A stretch of DNA of 6,028 bases from Casp-actino8 sp046091365 (GCA_046091365.1 JBJTBM010000044.1:1-6028); one strand, 5' to 3'. Positions 1 through 5,409 are shown, counted from the stretch's first letter. The notes: generated from the sequence alone by a model not told the origin. A program made the numbers and translations.

Positions 1-437
1 TCGCCGAAGCCCTCAAGCCTGAGTTCAAGGAATACGCCGCGCAGATCGTGAAGAACACCAAGGCGCTCGCCGAGGCGCTTGTCGCCAAGGGCTTCAAGCT
101 CGTTTCCGGCGGCAGCGACAACCACCTGATGGTCGTCGACCGCACGCCGTTCGATGCCGACCTCACCGGCAAGGAAGCGCAGCTCGTTCTCGACGAAGCA
201 GGGATCACCCTGAACAAGAACACCATCCCCGACGATCCGCGCAGCCCCTTCGTCACCTCGGGCGTGCGCATCGGCACCCCCTCGGTGACCACCCAGGGCA
301 TGACCGAAATGCAGATGGACACCATCGCCGACCTCATCGCACGGGCCCTGCGCGACCGGTCCGACGCGACCAAGGTGGCCGCGGTCAAGGCCGAGGTTGC
401 GGCGCTGTGTGCCGCTTTCCCGGCCTATCCCGCCTGA
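1..437 (+). CDS. glyA: Serine hydroxymethyltransferase, C-terminal part (5' end outside window)
   Basis: This is the last 144 residues of a PLP-dependent serine hydroxymethyltransferase. The enzyme interconverts serine and glycine while loading one-carbon units on tetrahydrofolate in the cytoplasm. The reading frame is already open at base 3, so the gene continues leftward and an apparent start near base 48 is internal. Family hallmarks seen are SGGSDNHLMVVD, the NKNTIPDDPRSPF stretch, and SGVRIGTPSVTTQGM. The arginine at 267-269 sits where the substrate-carboxylate-binding Arg (R363 in E. coli) is expected. The PLP lysine and N-terminal domain lie outside the window. The gene stops at TGA 435-437, where a normal-length family member would end. 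The next gene starts 35 bases downstream on the same strand, so co-transcription is plausible. Identification is secure; only its completeness upstream cannot be judged. Confidence 0.97.
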   Translation, partial: AEALKPEFKEYAAQIVKNTKALAEALVAKGFKLVSGGSDNHLMVVDRTPFDADLTGKEAQLVLDEAGITLNKNTIPDDPRSPFVTSGVRIGTPSVTTQGMTEMQMDTIADLIARALRDRSDATKVAAVKAEVAALCAAFPAYPA

Positions 438-472
438 CCGGAACCAAAACGGGGGCGAATAGTCTCGCAGGC

Positions 473-1672
473 GTGCCCGATACCGCCGGTTACCTCTTCA
501 TCGGTGTGGTCGCGGCCGTCGTCACCTTCGTGACGACCCCCATCGTCACCCGCCTCGCGCATCGGGTCGGCTGGGTGGTGCAGCCCGACGCGCGTCGCGT
601 GCACAAGGTGCCAACTCCCGACGTCGGCGGCATCGCGATGTTCGTCGGGTTCGTGGTGGCCCTCGGGTTGGCGTGGCGGATGGGTCGGTTCGCCCCGGTG
701 TTCGACAACAACTCCGAACCGCTCGGCGTGTTGCTGGCCGCAGCGGTCATCTTCGGAACCGGCCTCATCGACGACGTCCGCGAGATCTCGAGTCCGGCCA
801 AGGTGACCGGCACGGTCATCGCCGGACTGGTGTTGGTGTGGTTCGGGGCGACCATGTTCTATTTCCGCATCCCGTTCCTCGACGTCTTCGTGCTGTCGAA
901 CGACTGGGTGCCGATCATCACGATCCTGTGGCTGATGGGCATGAGCCAAGCGGTCAACCTCATCGACGGACTCGATGGTCTCGCCGCGGGCATCGTGGCC
1001 ATCGCCGCCGCGGCGTTCTTCCTGTACAGCCGGCGACTCGACGATCTGGGGGTGTTGGTGCAACCCAACGTCGGACCCCTCATCGCCATCATCGCCCTCG
1101 GTGTGTGCGTCGGGTTCCTGCCCCACAACTTCAACCCGGCCCGGATATTCATGGGCGACAGCGGCGCGTTGTTCCTCGGCCTCCTGATGGCGGTGTCGAC
1201 GAGCGTGGTGGGGGGCCGTGCCGATCCCGACAGCCAGACCTACACGCCCGGTCAGACCTACTTCTTCTTGGCGCCACTCTTCATTCCGCTGTTCATCCTG
1301 GGGGTGCCGATCTTCGACACCTTGTTCGCGATCGTGCGGCGTGCGGCCAAGCGTCAAGGGGTGGCCACGGCCGACAAAGGGCACCTGCACCACCGGCTCA
1401 TGAACCTCGGGCACGGGCAACGTCGCAGTGTGCTGATCCTGTGGTTGTGGACGGCGATCCTGTCGGGGTTCGTGCTCTACCCGATCTTCACCAAGGCCCG
1501 CACGGCCCTGATCCCGATCGGAACGGCCGCCATCGCGCTCAGCCTGTACACGGTGCTGCACCCCGAGGTGCGCCGCCAGCGCAAAGACGCCAAATCGGTC
1601 GAATCCGAGGTGACCGACGACCTCCCGGGGGACGCCACCGCAGAATTGCCCCGCCCGCCCGCTGCGGGGTAG
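473..1672 (+). CDS. wecA: Polyprenyl-phosphate N-acetylglucosamine-1-phosphate transferase family protein (WecA/TagO/Rfe, MraY-like)
   Basis: This is a 399-residue multi-pass membrane enzyme of the MraY/WecA family. Members move a sugar-1-phosphate from a UDP-sugar to polyprenyl phosphate on the inner face of the membrane, starting cell-wall glycopolymer synthesis. Motifs occur in family order: PDARRVHKVPTPDVGG near the N-terminus, the Asp pair D100-D101 (LIDDVRE), NLIDGLDGLAAG at 162-172, FNPARIFMGDSGALFLG, and the HLHHR motif at 304-308 that separates WecA-like enzymes from MraY. About ten or eleven hydrophobic helices are visible, followed by a polar, acidic tail of about 35 residues. I chose GTG 473 because the hydrophobic N-terminal helix begins at once, as in relatives. 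A GTG at 407 is in frame but would overlap glyA by 31 bases. No strong Shine-Dalgarno is seen for either start. The family is secure. The exact sugar is inferred: GlcNAc is usual, and in actinobacteria the product often primes linker or teichoic-type polymers. Confidence 0.9.
   Translation: MPDTAGYLFIGVVAAVVTFVTTPIVTRLAHRVGWVVQPDARRVHKVPTPDVGGIAMFVGFVVALGLAWRMGRFAPVFDNNSEPLGVLLAAAVIFGTGLIDDVREISSPAKVTGTVIAGLVLVWFGATMFYFRIPFLDVFVLSNDWVPIITILWLMGMSQAVNLIDGLDGLAAGIVAIAAAAFFLYSRRLDDLGVLVQPNVGPLIAIIALGVCVGFLPHNFNPARIFMGDSGALFLGLLMAVSTSVVGGRADPDSQTYTPGQTYFFLAPLFIPLFILGVPIFDTLFAIVRRAAKRQGVATADKGHLHHRLMNLGHGQRRSVLILWLWTAILSGFVLYPIFTKARTALIPIGTAAIALSLYTVLHPEVRRQRKDAKSVESEVTDDLPGDATAELPRPPAAG
1649..1669 (+). 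other. GC-rich hairpin over the end of the wecA-like gene, weak terminator-like
   Basis: CCCCGC at 1649-1654 pairs with GCGGGG at 1664-1669 around a nine-base loop. It is followed by TAGTTTGTG, which holds only a short T run. The hairpin lies inside the last codons of the gene. It could slow RNA polymerase or protect the mRNA end, but the poor T-tract makes a strong intrinsic terminator unlikely. Confidence 0.3.
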
Positions 1673-1726
1673 TTTGTGAGAACTTTCACGAGCGGTGGCC
1701 ACCTGGCGCACTCCTGAACCCCCGCG
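1673..1726 (+). promoter_or_regulatory. Spacer before the ATP synthase genes with two short palindromes; possible operon promoter or operator region
   Basis: This 54-base gap separates the wecA-like gene from the first ATP synthase accessory gene. It holds an imperfect inverted repeat GTGAGAACTTTCAC at 1676-1689 (4 bp arms plus a wobble) and a perfect 10-bp palindrome GGTGGCCACC at 1694-1703. I cannot find a convincing -35/-10 pair: TTGTGA at 1674-1679 has no good partner. The bases before the ATG at 1727 are C-rich and show no Shine-Dalgarno. A promoter here is an inference from position; read-through from wecA is equally possible. Confidence 0.3.
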
Positions 1727-2077
1727 ATGTCCGACACCTCAGCTACCGCCAAATCTCGCCGTCCGACGGCGTTTGCCCAGCGTATGACCACAATGTTGGG
1801 TCGTCCGAGCGGCGGCAACAGCGTCGACCAAGGGCTCGGTCAGGGCATGGAGTTCGCCCTCACGGTGGCGGTATTTCTGGGCTTGGGCTGGCTCGTCGAC
1901 CAGATCTTCGACACCCGCCCGATCTTCATGATCGCCTTGGTGGTCTTTTCCGTTATCGGGCAGTTCGTGAAGATGTGGTTCGTCTACGACGCCCGGATGA
2001 GGATCCTCGAAGCCCAGCGCAAGCGGGCGTCCACCTCCCACCAGCAGGTCGAGCCCGACAGCGGGACGGAACGGTGA
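1727..2077 (+). CDS. atpZ: AtpZ/AtpI-family small membrane protein, F0F1 ATP synthase accessory
   Basis: This 116-residue protein has two membrane helices, at about residues 41-60 and 65-87, joined by a tight turn. The first helix starts with a Gly-x-Glu element (G40-M-E42) and ends with G-x-x-x-D (G54 to D58), the layout seen in AtpZ proteins. A basic, Ser/Thr-rich N-terminal region of about 40 residues precedes it and a polar, charged tail follows. AtpZ-type proteins are encoded at the head of many atp operons and have been linked to Mg2+/Ca2+ passage and to c-ring assembly; that role is family knowledge, not visible here. The gene directly precedes an AtpI-like gene, with its TGA stop at 2075-2077 and the next ATG at 2080. 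The start is uncertain because ATG 1727 lacks a ribosome site; in-frame ATGs at 1784 and 1793 would keep both helices. Assignment rests on hydropathy pattern, short motifs and position. Confidence 0.75.
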   Translation: MSDTSATAKSRRPTAFAQRMTTMLGRPSGGNSVDQGLGQGMEFALTVAVFLGLGWLVDQIFDTRPIFMIALVVFSVIGQFVKMWFVYDARMRILEAQRKRASTSHQQVEPDSGTER

Positions 2078-2079
2078 CG

Positions 2080-2523
2080 ATGACCGACGAGCCCTCGCCG
2101 ATCACGACCCGCCTCGAGGGAGACGCCCCCGAGATCCAGGTCACCTTCGACATTCTCCGACGGGGGGCGTACGCCGCTCCGGTGATCGTGGCGGTCTGTG
2201 CGGTGTTTGCCGGTCTCGACGGGGTGTTCTCCGCGCTCTACGGCATCGGTCTCGTGCTCGTGAACTTCTTCTGCGCCGCCGGCCTGGTGGCGGTCACCGC
2301 CCGAATCAGCCTCGGGCTCATGATGGGGGCGGTCCTCTTCGGTTACATCGCCCGCCTCGGACTCATTTTTCTGGCTGTGATTCTCGTCCGGGACGCCTCT
2401 TGGATTTCACTCACGGCCCTCGGATTGACCATTATCGTTACCCATCTAGGACTCCTCGTGTGGGAAATGCGCTACGTGGCTGCATCGCTCACATATCCGG
2501 GGTTGAAACCCCGACGCAAGTAA
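2080..2523 (+). CDS. atpI: ATP synthase subunit I-like membrane protein (AtpI family)
   Basis: This 147-residue protein has four predicted membrane helices, at roughly residues 32-49, 53-73, 78-103 and 107-130, after a polar, acidic N-terminus. This matches the four-helix ATP synthase I family. The inter-helix arginine in GYIARLG (R92) and the basic C-terminal end (LKPRRK) fit a small protein with both ends in the cytoplasm. AtpI is not part of the finished enzyme; in several bacteria it aids c-ring assembly or Mg2+ uptake. The frame is also open far upstream across the wecA-like gene, but that stretch translates to Arg/His/Pro-rich shadow sequence, so the true start lies near the end of atpZ. 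ATG 2080 has GGGACGGA at 2063-2070 nine bases ahead. An in-frame GTG at 2074, overlapping the atpZ stop as GTGA, is the alternative. A perfect hairpin lies in its last codons. Confidence 0.8.
   Translation: MTDEPSPITTRLEGDAPEIQVTFDILRRGAYAAPVIVAVCAVFAGLDGVFSALYGIGLVLVNFFCAAGLVAVTARISLGLMMGAVLFGYIARLGLIFLAVILVRDASWISLTALGLTIIVTHLGLLVWEMRYVAASLTYPGLKPRRK
2498..2513 (+). other. Perfect inverted repeat (hairpin) at the end of the atpI-like gene
   Basis: CGGGGTT at 2498-2504 is mirrored by AACCCCG at 2507-2513 with GA between. In RNA this would fold as a 6-bp stem closed by a TGAA loop. It sits eight bases before the TAA stop and about 60 bases before atpB. No T run follows, so it is not a classical terminator. 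It could mark an mRNA processing or stability boundary between accessory and core genes. Confidence 0.4.
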
Positions 2524-2559
2524 AGCCCCCGACCGACTCCTGCCCACCCACGCCTGCAC

Positions 2560-2565
2560 AAAGGA
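2560..2565 (+). promoter_or_regulatory. Ribosome binding site deciding the GTG start of atpB
   Basis: AAAGGA lies nine bases ahead of the GTG at 2575, in an otherwise C-rich spacer. It supports the GTG rather than any later ATG as the start. Confidence 0.65.
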
Positions 2566-2574
2566 CCAACGAAC

Positions 2575-3333
2575 GTGATCGCACTCGAGTTCCCGCCGAT
2601 CAATGAGATCCTGCGATGGAAGGACCTCTTCCCGTCGTTCAACAAGATCGCCCTCATCGCCGTCGCCGCGGCGCTGATCGGCACGATCATCTTCTTGCTC
2701 GCCGGCAACAAGGACCCGATGAAGGCCCCCAAGGGCGTGCGCAACCTCGCCGAGACCATCGTCGAGTTCATCGAGAACGGCATCGTCATGCAGACCATGG
2801 GTCGCGACGGTCTCGGGTGGACGCCTTTCCTGATGAGCATCTTCACTTTCATCTACCTCTGCAACGTGCCCGGAATCATTCCGTTCCTGCAGATGCCGGC
2901 CACCGCCCGTATCGCCATCCCGATGTTCTTGTCGCTGTTGGTGTGGGTGGTGTTCATCGGAACCGGCTTCAAGCATCAGGGTTTCGGCTACATCAAGAGT
3001 TCGCTCTTCCCGCCCGGAGTGCCCAAGGCGCTGTACATCCTGGTGACCCCCATCGAGTTCATCTCGACGTTCCTAGTGCGTCCGTTCTCGTTGACGGTGC
3101 GACTCTTCGCCAACATGCTGGCGGGCCACATCCTTCTCGTCACCTTCGCCCTGCTGTCCGAGGCGCTGTTCCAGGCCAAGGGCAACCCCGGCCTGATCCC
3201 GGTGGGCGTGCTGCCGCTCTTCATGCTCATCTTCCTCACCGGCTTCGAGGTGCTGGTGGCGTTCCTGCAGGCCTACATCTTCACGATCCTCACCGCCGTG
3301 TACATCGGCGGCGCGGCGCACCCCGAACACTGA
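2575..3333 (+). CDS. atpB: F0F1 ATP synthase subunit a
   Basis: This 252-residue integral membrane subunit provides the two proton half-channels next to the c-ring. The essential stator arginine is R176 in the motif SLTVRLFANMLAGHILL, equivalent to E. coli R210. Q232 in FLQAYIFTILTAVYI matches E. coli Q252. The positions matching E. coli E219 and H245 hold H185 and E225, the reciprocal pairing used by many other bacteria and mitochondria. An N-terminal amphipathic segment (FPPINEILRWKDLFP) precedes the first helix at about 25-43, and five or so helices are visible in all. It starts with GTG and has a good ribosome site nine bases upstream. It is followed after 58 bases by atpE, the usual order. 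Length is slightly below E. coli (271) but normal for the family. I see no defect. Expression relative to atpE is probably set by translation signals in the spacers. Confidence 0.96.
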   Translation: MIALEFPPINEILRWKDLFPSFNKIALIAVAAALIGTIIFLLAGNKDPMKAPKGVRNLAETIVEFIENGIVMQTMGRDGLGWTPFLMSIFTFIYLCNVPGIIPFLQMPATARIAIPMFLSLLVWVVFIGTGFKHQGFGYIKSSLFPPGVPKALYILVTPIEFISTFLVRPFSLTVRLFANMLAGHILLVTFALLSEALFQAKGNPGLIPVGVLPLFMLIFLTGFEVLVAFLQAYIFTILTAVYIGGAAHPEH

Positions 3334-3340
3334 TCGCGTA

Positions 3341-3383
3341 TCACCCAACCAGCAATTCTCTGAACACAACACACAACAGGAGA
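3341..3383 (+). promoter_or_regulatory. G-poor, A/C-rich translation-initiation leader and strong ribosome site for atpE
   Basis: Bases 3341-3378 hold only two G residues, in sharp contrast to the GC-rich genes around them, so this leader should stay unpaired. It ends in AGGAGA (3378-3383), eight bases before the atpE ATG. The c subunit is needed in about ten copies per enzyme, and E. coli atpE has a known translational enhancer in the same spacer. A similar role here is inferred. Confidence 0.5.
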
Positions 3384-3391
3384 CCAAAACA

Positions 3392-3658
3392 ATGGAAGCA
3401 CTATCAGCTCTGGTTGCCGAACTCACCGGAGACGAGCAGAAGGCCGCGTCGGCCGCCAGCTCGGCCGGTTTCGCCTACGGCCTCGCGGCCATCGGACCTG
3501 GCATCGGCATCGGTTACCTCGTCGGTAAGTCCGTCGAGGCCATGGCTCGTCAGCCCGAGGCCGCCGGCATGGTTCGTACGACCATGTTCCTCGGCATCGC
3601 CTTCACCGAAGCCCTGGCCCTCATCGGCTTCGTGGTCTTCATCCTCATCGGTCTCTGA
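3392..3658 (+). CDS. atpE: F0F1 ATP synthase subunit c (proteolipid)
   Basis: This 88-residue helical hairpin forms the rotating c-ring. Helix 1 (about residues 24-50) carries the glycine packing motif GPGIGIG at 35-41. The polar loop is the invariant RQPE at 53-56, which contacts gamma and epsilon. Helix 2 (about 60-87) carries the ion-binding glutamate E73 in GIAFTEALAL. Na+-type c subunits have Gln in helix 1 and Ser/Thr right after the glutamate. Here those positions are I40 and A74, so proton coupling is expected. The N-terminus is somewhat long and charged (TGDEQK at 12-17) compared with 79-82-residue relatives. The GPGIG helix-1 motif resembles cyanobacterial and chloroplast c subunits more than the mycobacterial one. 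A strong ribosome site and an unstructured leader fit the need for high synthesis. No signal peptide or truncation is seen. Confidence 0.97.
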   Translation: MEALSALVAELTGDEQKAASAASSAGFAYGLAAIGPGIGIGYLVGKSVEAMARQPEAAGMVRTTMFLGIAFTEALALIGFVVFILIGL

Positions 3659-3676
3659 TCGTTCACAACCAACAAC

Positions 3677-3682
3677 AAGGAG
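3677..3682 (+). promoter_or_regulatory. Ribosome binding site deciding the GTG start of the first b-type subunit
   Basis: AAGGAG lies five bases ahead of the GTG at 3688, again behind a G-poor stretch (one G in 3659-3676). It is the best ribosome site in the area. It supports the long N-terminus of the protein rather than a later start such as the ATG at 3850. Confidence 0.7.
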
Positions 3683-3687
3683 TAGAC

Positions 3688-4320
3688 GTGCGAACAGCCG
3701 TCGTCACCGTCAACGGTGAGGCACTCCGGGTCGAACTGGTGTCTTCGGAAAGCGAAGGCGGCGAGTTCAACCCGGAGGAATGTGCCTACAAGCCGGAGAC
3801 GGAAACTGCAACAGAGTGTGGTGAGGGTCCCGGCCCGATCATCCCCGAGATGAAGGAATTGGCGTGGGGCGCCGGGGCGTTCATCGTCTTTGCGATCCTC
3901 ATGCGGGTCTTCCTCTTCCCGAGGCTGCGCAAAGGCATGGACGCGCGTTACAACTCCATTCGCGAGGGACACGAGGCGGCCGATGCCGCCCGCGCGTCGG
4001 CTCGTTCCGAGGTGGCCCAGTACGAAGCCGCGGTGTCCGCAGCCAAGGCTGACGCGGCCAAGGTCGTCGACGCCGCTCGCGCGACGCTCGAGTCCGAGCG
4101 TCAGGCGCAACTGAGTGCCGTGAACTCGCGCATCTCGGCCAAGCGTGACGCGGCTCTGGCCGACGCCGACACCGCTCGTGCGGCGGCTCGCGGTCAGATC
4201 GAGGCTGCGGTGGCCGACGTGGTGACGAGTGCCGTCGAGGCCGCCACCGGTAAGCGTCCCGATGGTGCGTTGGTCTCCCGCGCCGTTGCCGACGCCATGA
4301 GCGCGGGGGTGTCGCGATGA
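3688..4320 (+). CDS. atpF: F0F1 ATP synthase b-type subunit, b'-like, with acidic N-terminal extension
   Basis: This 210-residue peripheral-stalk subunit links the membrane sector to the catalytic head. The single membrane helix is at about residues 57-78 (ELAWGAGAFIVFAILMRVFLF). It is followed by basic R79/R81/K82 and then a long Ala/Glu/Arg-rich coiled coil from about 83 to 190, the standard b architecture. The unusual part is residues 1-55: strongly acidic (about twelve Glu against three basic residues), with Cys32 and Cys44 and a Gly/Pro hinge before the helix. Typical b subunits have only a few residues there. By the positive-inside rule this tail would face outside. Start choice is backed by AAGGAG five bases upstream of GTG 3688. 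The stop overlaps the next b gene as ATGA. Order a-c-b-b-delta suggests this copy corresponds to cyanobacterial b', which comes first there. Being a b-type subunit is secure; the b' label and the tail's function are inference. Confidence 0.88.
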   Translation: MRTAVVTVNGEALRVELVSSESEGGEFNPEECAYKPETETATECGEGPGPIIPEMKELAWGAGAFIVFAILMRVFLFPRLRKGMDARYNSIREGHEAADAARASARSEVAQYEAAVSAAKADAAKVVDAARATLESERQAQLSAVNSRISAKRDAALADADTARAAARGQIEAAVADVVTSAVEAATGKRPDGALVSRAVADAMSAGVSR

Positions 4321-4853
4321 GTCTGTTGTCCCTCTTGGCCGCCGATCCCTCCGAGACGCACCACTGGCTGCTTCCCGAGACGGCCGAAATCATCTACGGC
4401 GGCATCGCCTCGGTCATCGTCATCGGTGGACTGGTCAAGTTCGCCGGTCCGATGGTGAAGAAGTCGATGGCCGCGCGCACCGAGCGCATCCAGAAAGAAC
4501 TCGACGCCTCGGCCAACGACCTGGCCTCGGCGCAATCCGATGCGGCCGGCATTCGCACGGCTCTCGGTGACATCGACGCCGAGCGCGCTCGCTTGTTGGC
4601 CGATGCCAACACGCAAGCCGAGGCACTGTTGCGCGACGGTCGCGCACGGTTGACCGCCGAGATCGCCGAGCTCGAGGCCAAGGCCGAAGCCGACATCGCG
4701 GCGGCCGCCGCGCGTGGGGGCGACGAACTGCGCACCGAGATCGGTCGCGTGTCCTCGTCGGCGCTCGACAAGGTTCTTCCCAGTGTGCTCGACGAGGCGA
4801 CCCAGCAGTCGTTGGTCGAGAACTTCATCTCGAAAGTGGGGGCCTCACGATGA
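4317..4853 (+). CDS. atpF: F0F1 ATP synthase subunit b (second b-type gene)
   Basis: This 178-residue second stalk subunit starts within the stop codon of the previous b gene (ATGA at 4317-4320). A short N-terminus with HHWLLPE precedes one membrane helix at about residues 22-44. Basic residues K48/K49 and a charged coiled coil from about 50 to 150, rich in Ala, Glu, Asp and Arg, follow. The end (LDEATQQSLVENFISKVG) resembles the C-terminal delta-binding region of ordinary b subunits, so this is probably the canonical b, with the upstream copy as b'. A G-run (GGGGG, 4305-4309) lies seven bases before the ATG and could act with translational coupling. In mycobacteria the gene at this place is fused to delta; here the two are separate and overlap by four bases. 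The two b proteins differ clearly in N-terminus and sequence, so this is not a recent duplication. Length is normal. Confidence 0.9.
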   Translation: MSLLSLLAADPSETHHWLLPETAEIIYGGIASVIVIGGLVKFAGPMVKKSMAARTERIQKELDASANDLASAQSDAAGIRTALGDIDAERARLLADANTQAEALLRDGRARLTAEIAELEAKAEADIAAAAARGGDELRTEIGRVSSSALDKVLPSVLDEATQQSLVENFISKVGASR

Positions 4854-5377
4854 GTGACAACCGCATCGAAGGGTACGCGCGCGCGCTGTTCGAGATCGCC
4901 CGCGCCGAAGGCACCATCGACGAGGTCGAGGACGAACTGTTCCGTCTGGCGCGCACGCTGGAGTCCAGCGACGCCTTGCGTAACGCCTTGACCGACGAGA
5001 AGATCCCGGCGGTTCGCCGTCAGGGCATCGTCGAGGACTTGTTGGGTGGCAAGGCCACGGCCACCACCACGCAGTTGGTGTCCATGGTGGTCGGCGGAGG
5101 TCGCGGTCGCGACCTGCCCGCCATCGTCGACAAGTTGGTGCAGCGAGCCTCGCGCGAGAAGAAGCTCGAAGTCGCCGAAGTGCGCAGTGCGGTGGCGCTC
5201 ACCGCCGATCAGCAGACGCGGCTCGCCGCTGCCTTGGCCAATGCCACCGGCAAGCAGGTGAACTTGAAGGTGATCGTCGATCCCTCGGTGCTCGGCGGCA
5301 TCGTGGCCACGGTGGGCGACACCGTGATCGACGGAAGCATCCGTACCCGGTTGGACAATGTGAAGGGTCGGCTCTGA
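4850..5377 (+). CDS. atpH: F0F1 ATP synthase subunit delta
   Basis: This 175-residue soluble subunit caps the catalytic head and ties it to the b stalk (the OSCP homologue). The N-terminal helical domain shows the family opening IEGYARALFEIA, then EVEDELFRLARTLE and a helix bundle up to about residue 105. The C-terminal part has the delta signature VDPSVLGGIVATVGDTVIDGSI around residues 143-163, with G149-G150 and D161-G162, and ends in RTRLDNVKGRL. Length matches the usual 175-180. The ATG overlaps the stop of b as ATGA (4850-4853) and a GGGGG run at 4838-4842 lies seven bases ahead, the same arrangement as at the b'/b junction. The b and delta products, which bind each other, are therefore likely made in coupled amounts. 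The stop codon sits in the loop of a small hairpin. Nothing is missing. Confidence 0.96.
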   Translation: MSDNRIEGYARALFEIARAEGTIDEVEDELFRLARTLESSDALRNALTDEKIPAVRRQGIVEDLLGGKATATTTQLVSMVVGGGRGRDLPAIVDKLVQRASREKKLEVAEVRSAVALTADQQTRLAAALANATGKQVNLKVIVDPSVLGGIVATVGDTVIDGSIRTRLDNVKGRL

Positions 5378-5383
5378 GAGCCG
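5369..5383 (+). other. Small hairpin with the atpH stop codon in its loop
   Basis: CGGCTC (5369-5374) and GAGCCG (5378-5383) form a perfect 6-bp stem whose three-base loop is exactly the TGA stop at 5375-5377. No T run follows. It lies 26 bases before atpA and might affect mRNA processing or keep the delta and alpha genes translationally separate; chance is a fair alternative. Confidence 0.35.
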
Positions 5384-5409
5384 CCGGAAAGAACGGAACG
5401 AGAAACGAC

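Noticed and set aside
48..437. A separate 129-residue gene starting at 48
   Set aside because: The frame is open to the left edge and the sequence before 48 also matches serine hydroxymethyltransferase, so this is an internal start.
1649..1669. Strong intrinsic terminator separating wecA from the atp genes
   Set aside because: The stem is only six pairs with a nine-base loop, lies within coding sequence and is followed by a very short T run. Kept only as a weak hairpin.
425..1711. A 428-codon minus-strand frame antisense to the wecA-like gene
   Set aside because: Its translation is low-complexity (His, Glu, Asp, Arg, Gly) with no membrane or domain pattern, and it mirrors the third-codon G/C bias of the real gene opposite.
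673..2079. A very long plus-strand frame running through the wecA-like and atpZ-like genes into the atpI-like gene, as if one 616-residue protein
   Set aside because: Until about 2080 the translation is Arg/His/Pro-rich and out of frame with two clear genes. Only the part from 2080 on is real (AtpI-like). Long shadows are normal in GC-rich DNA.
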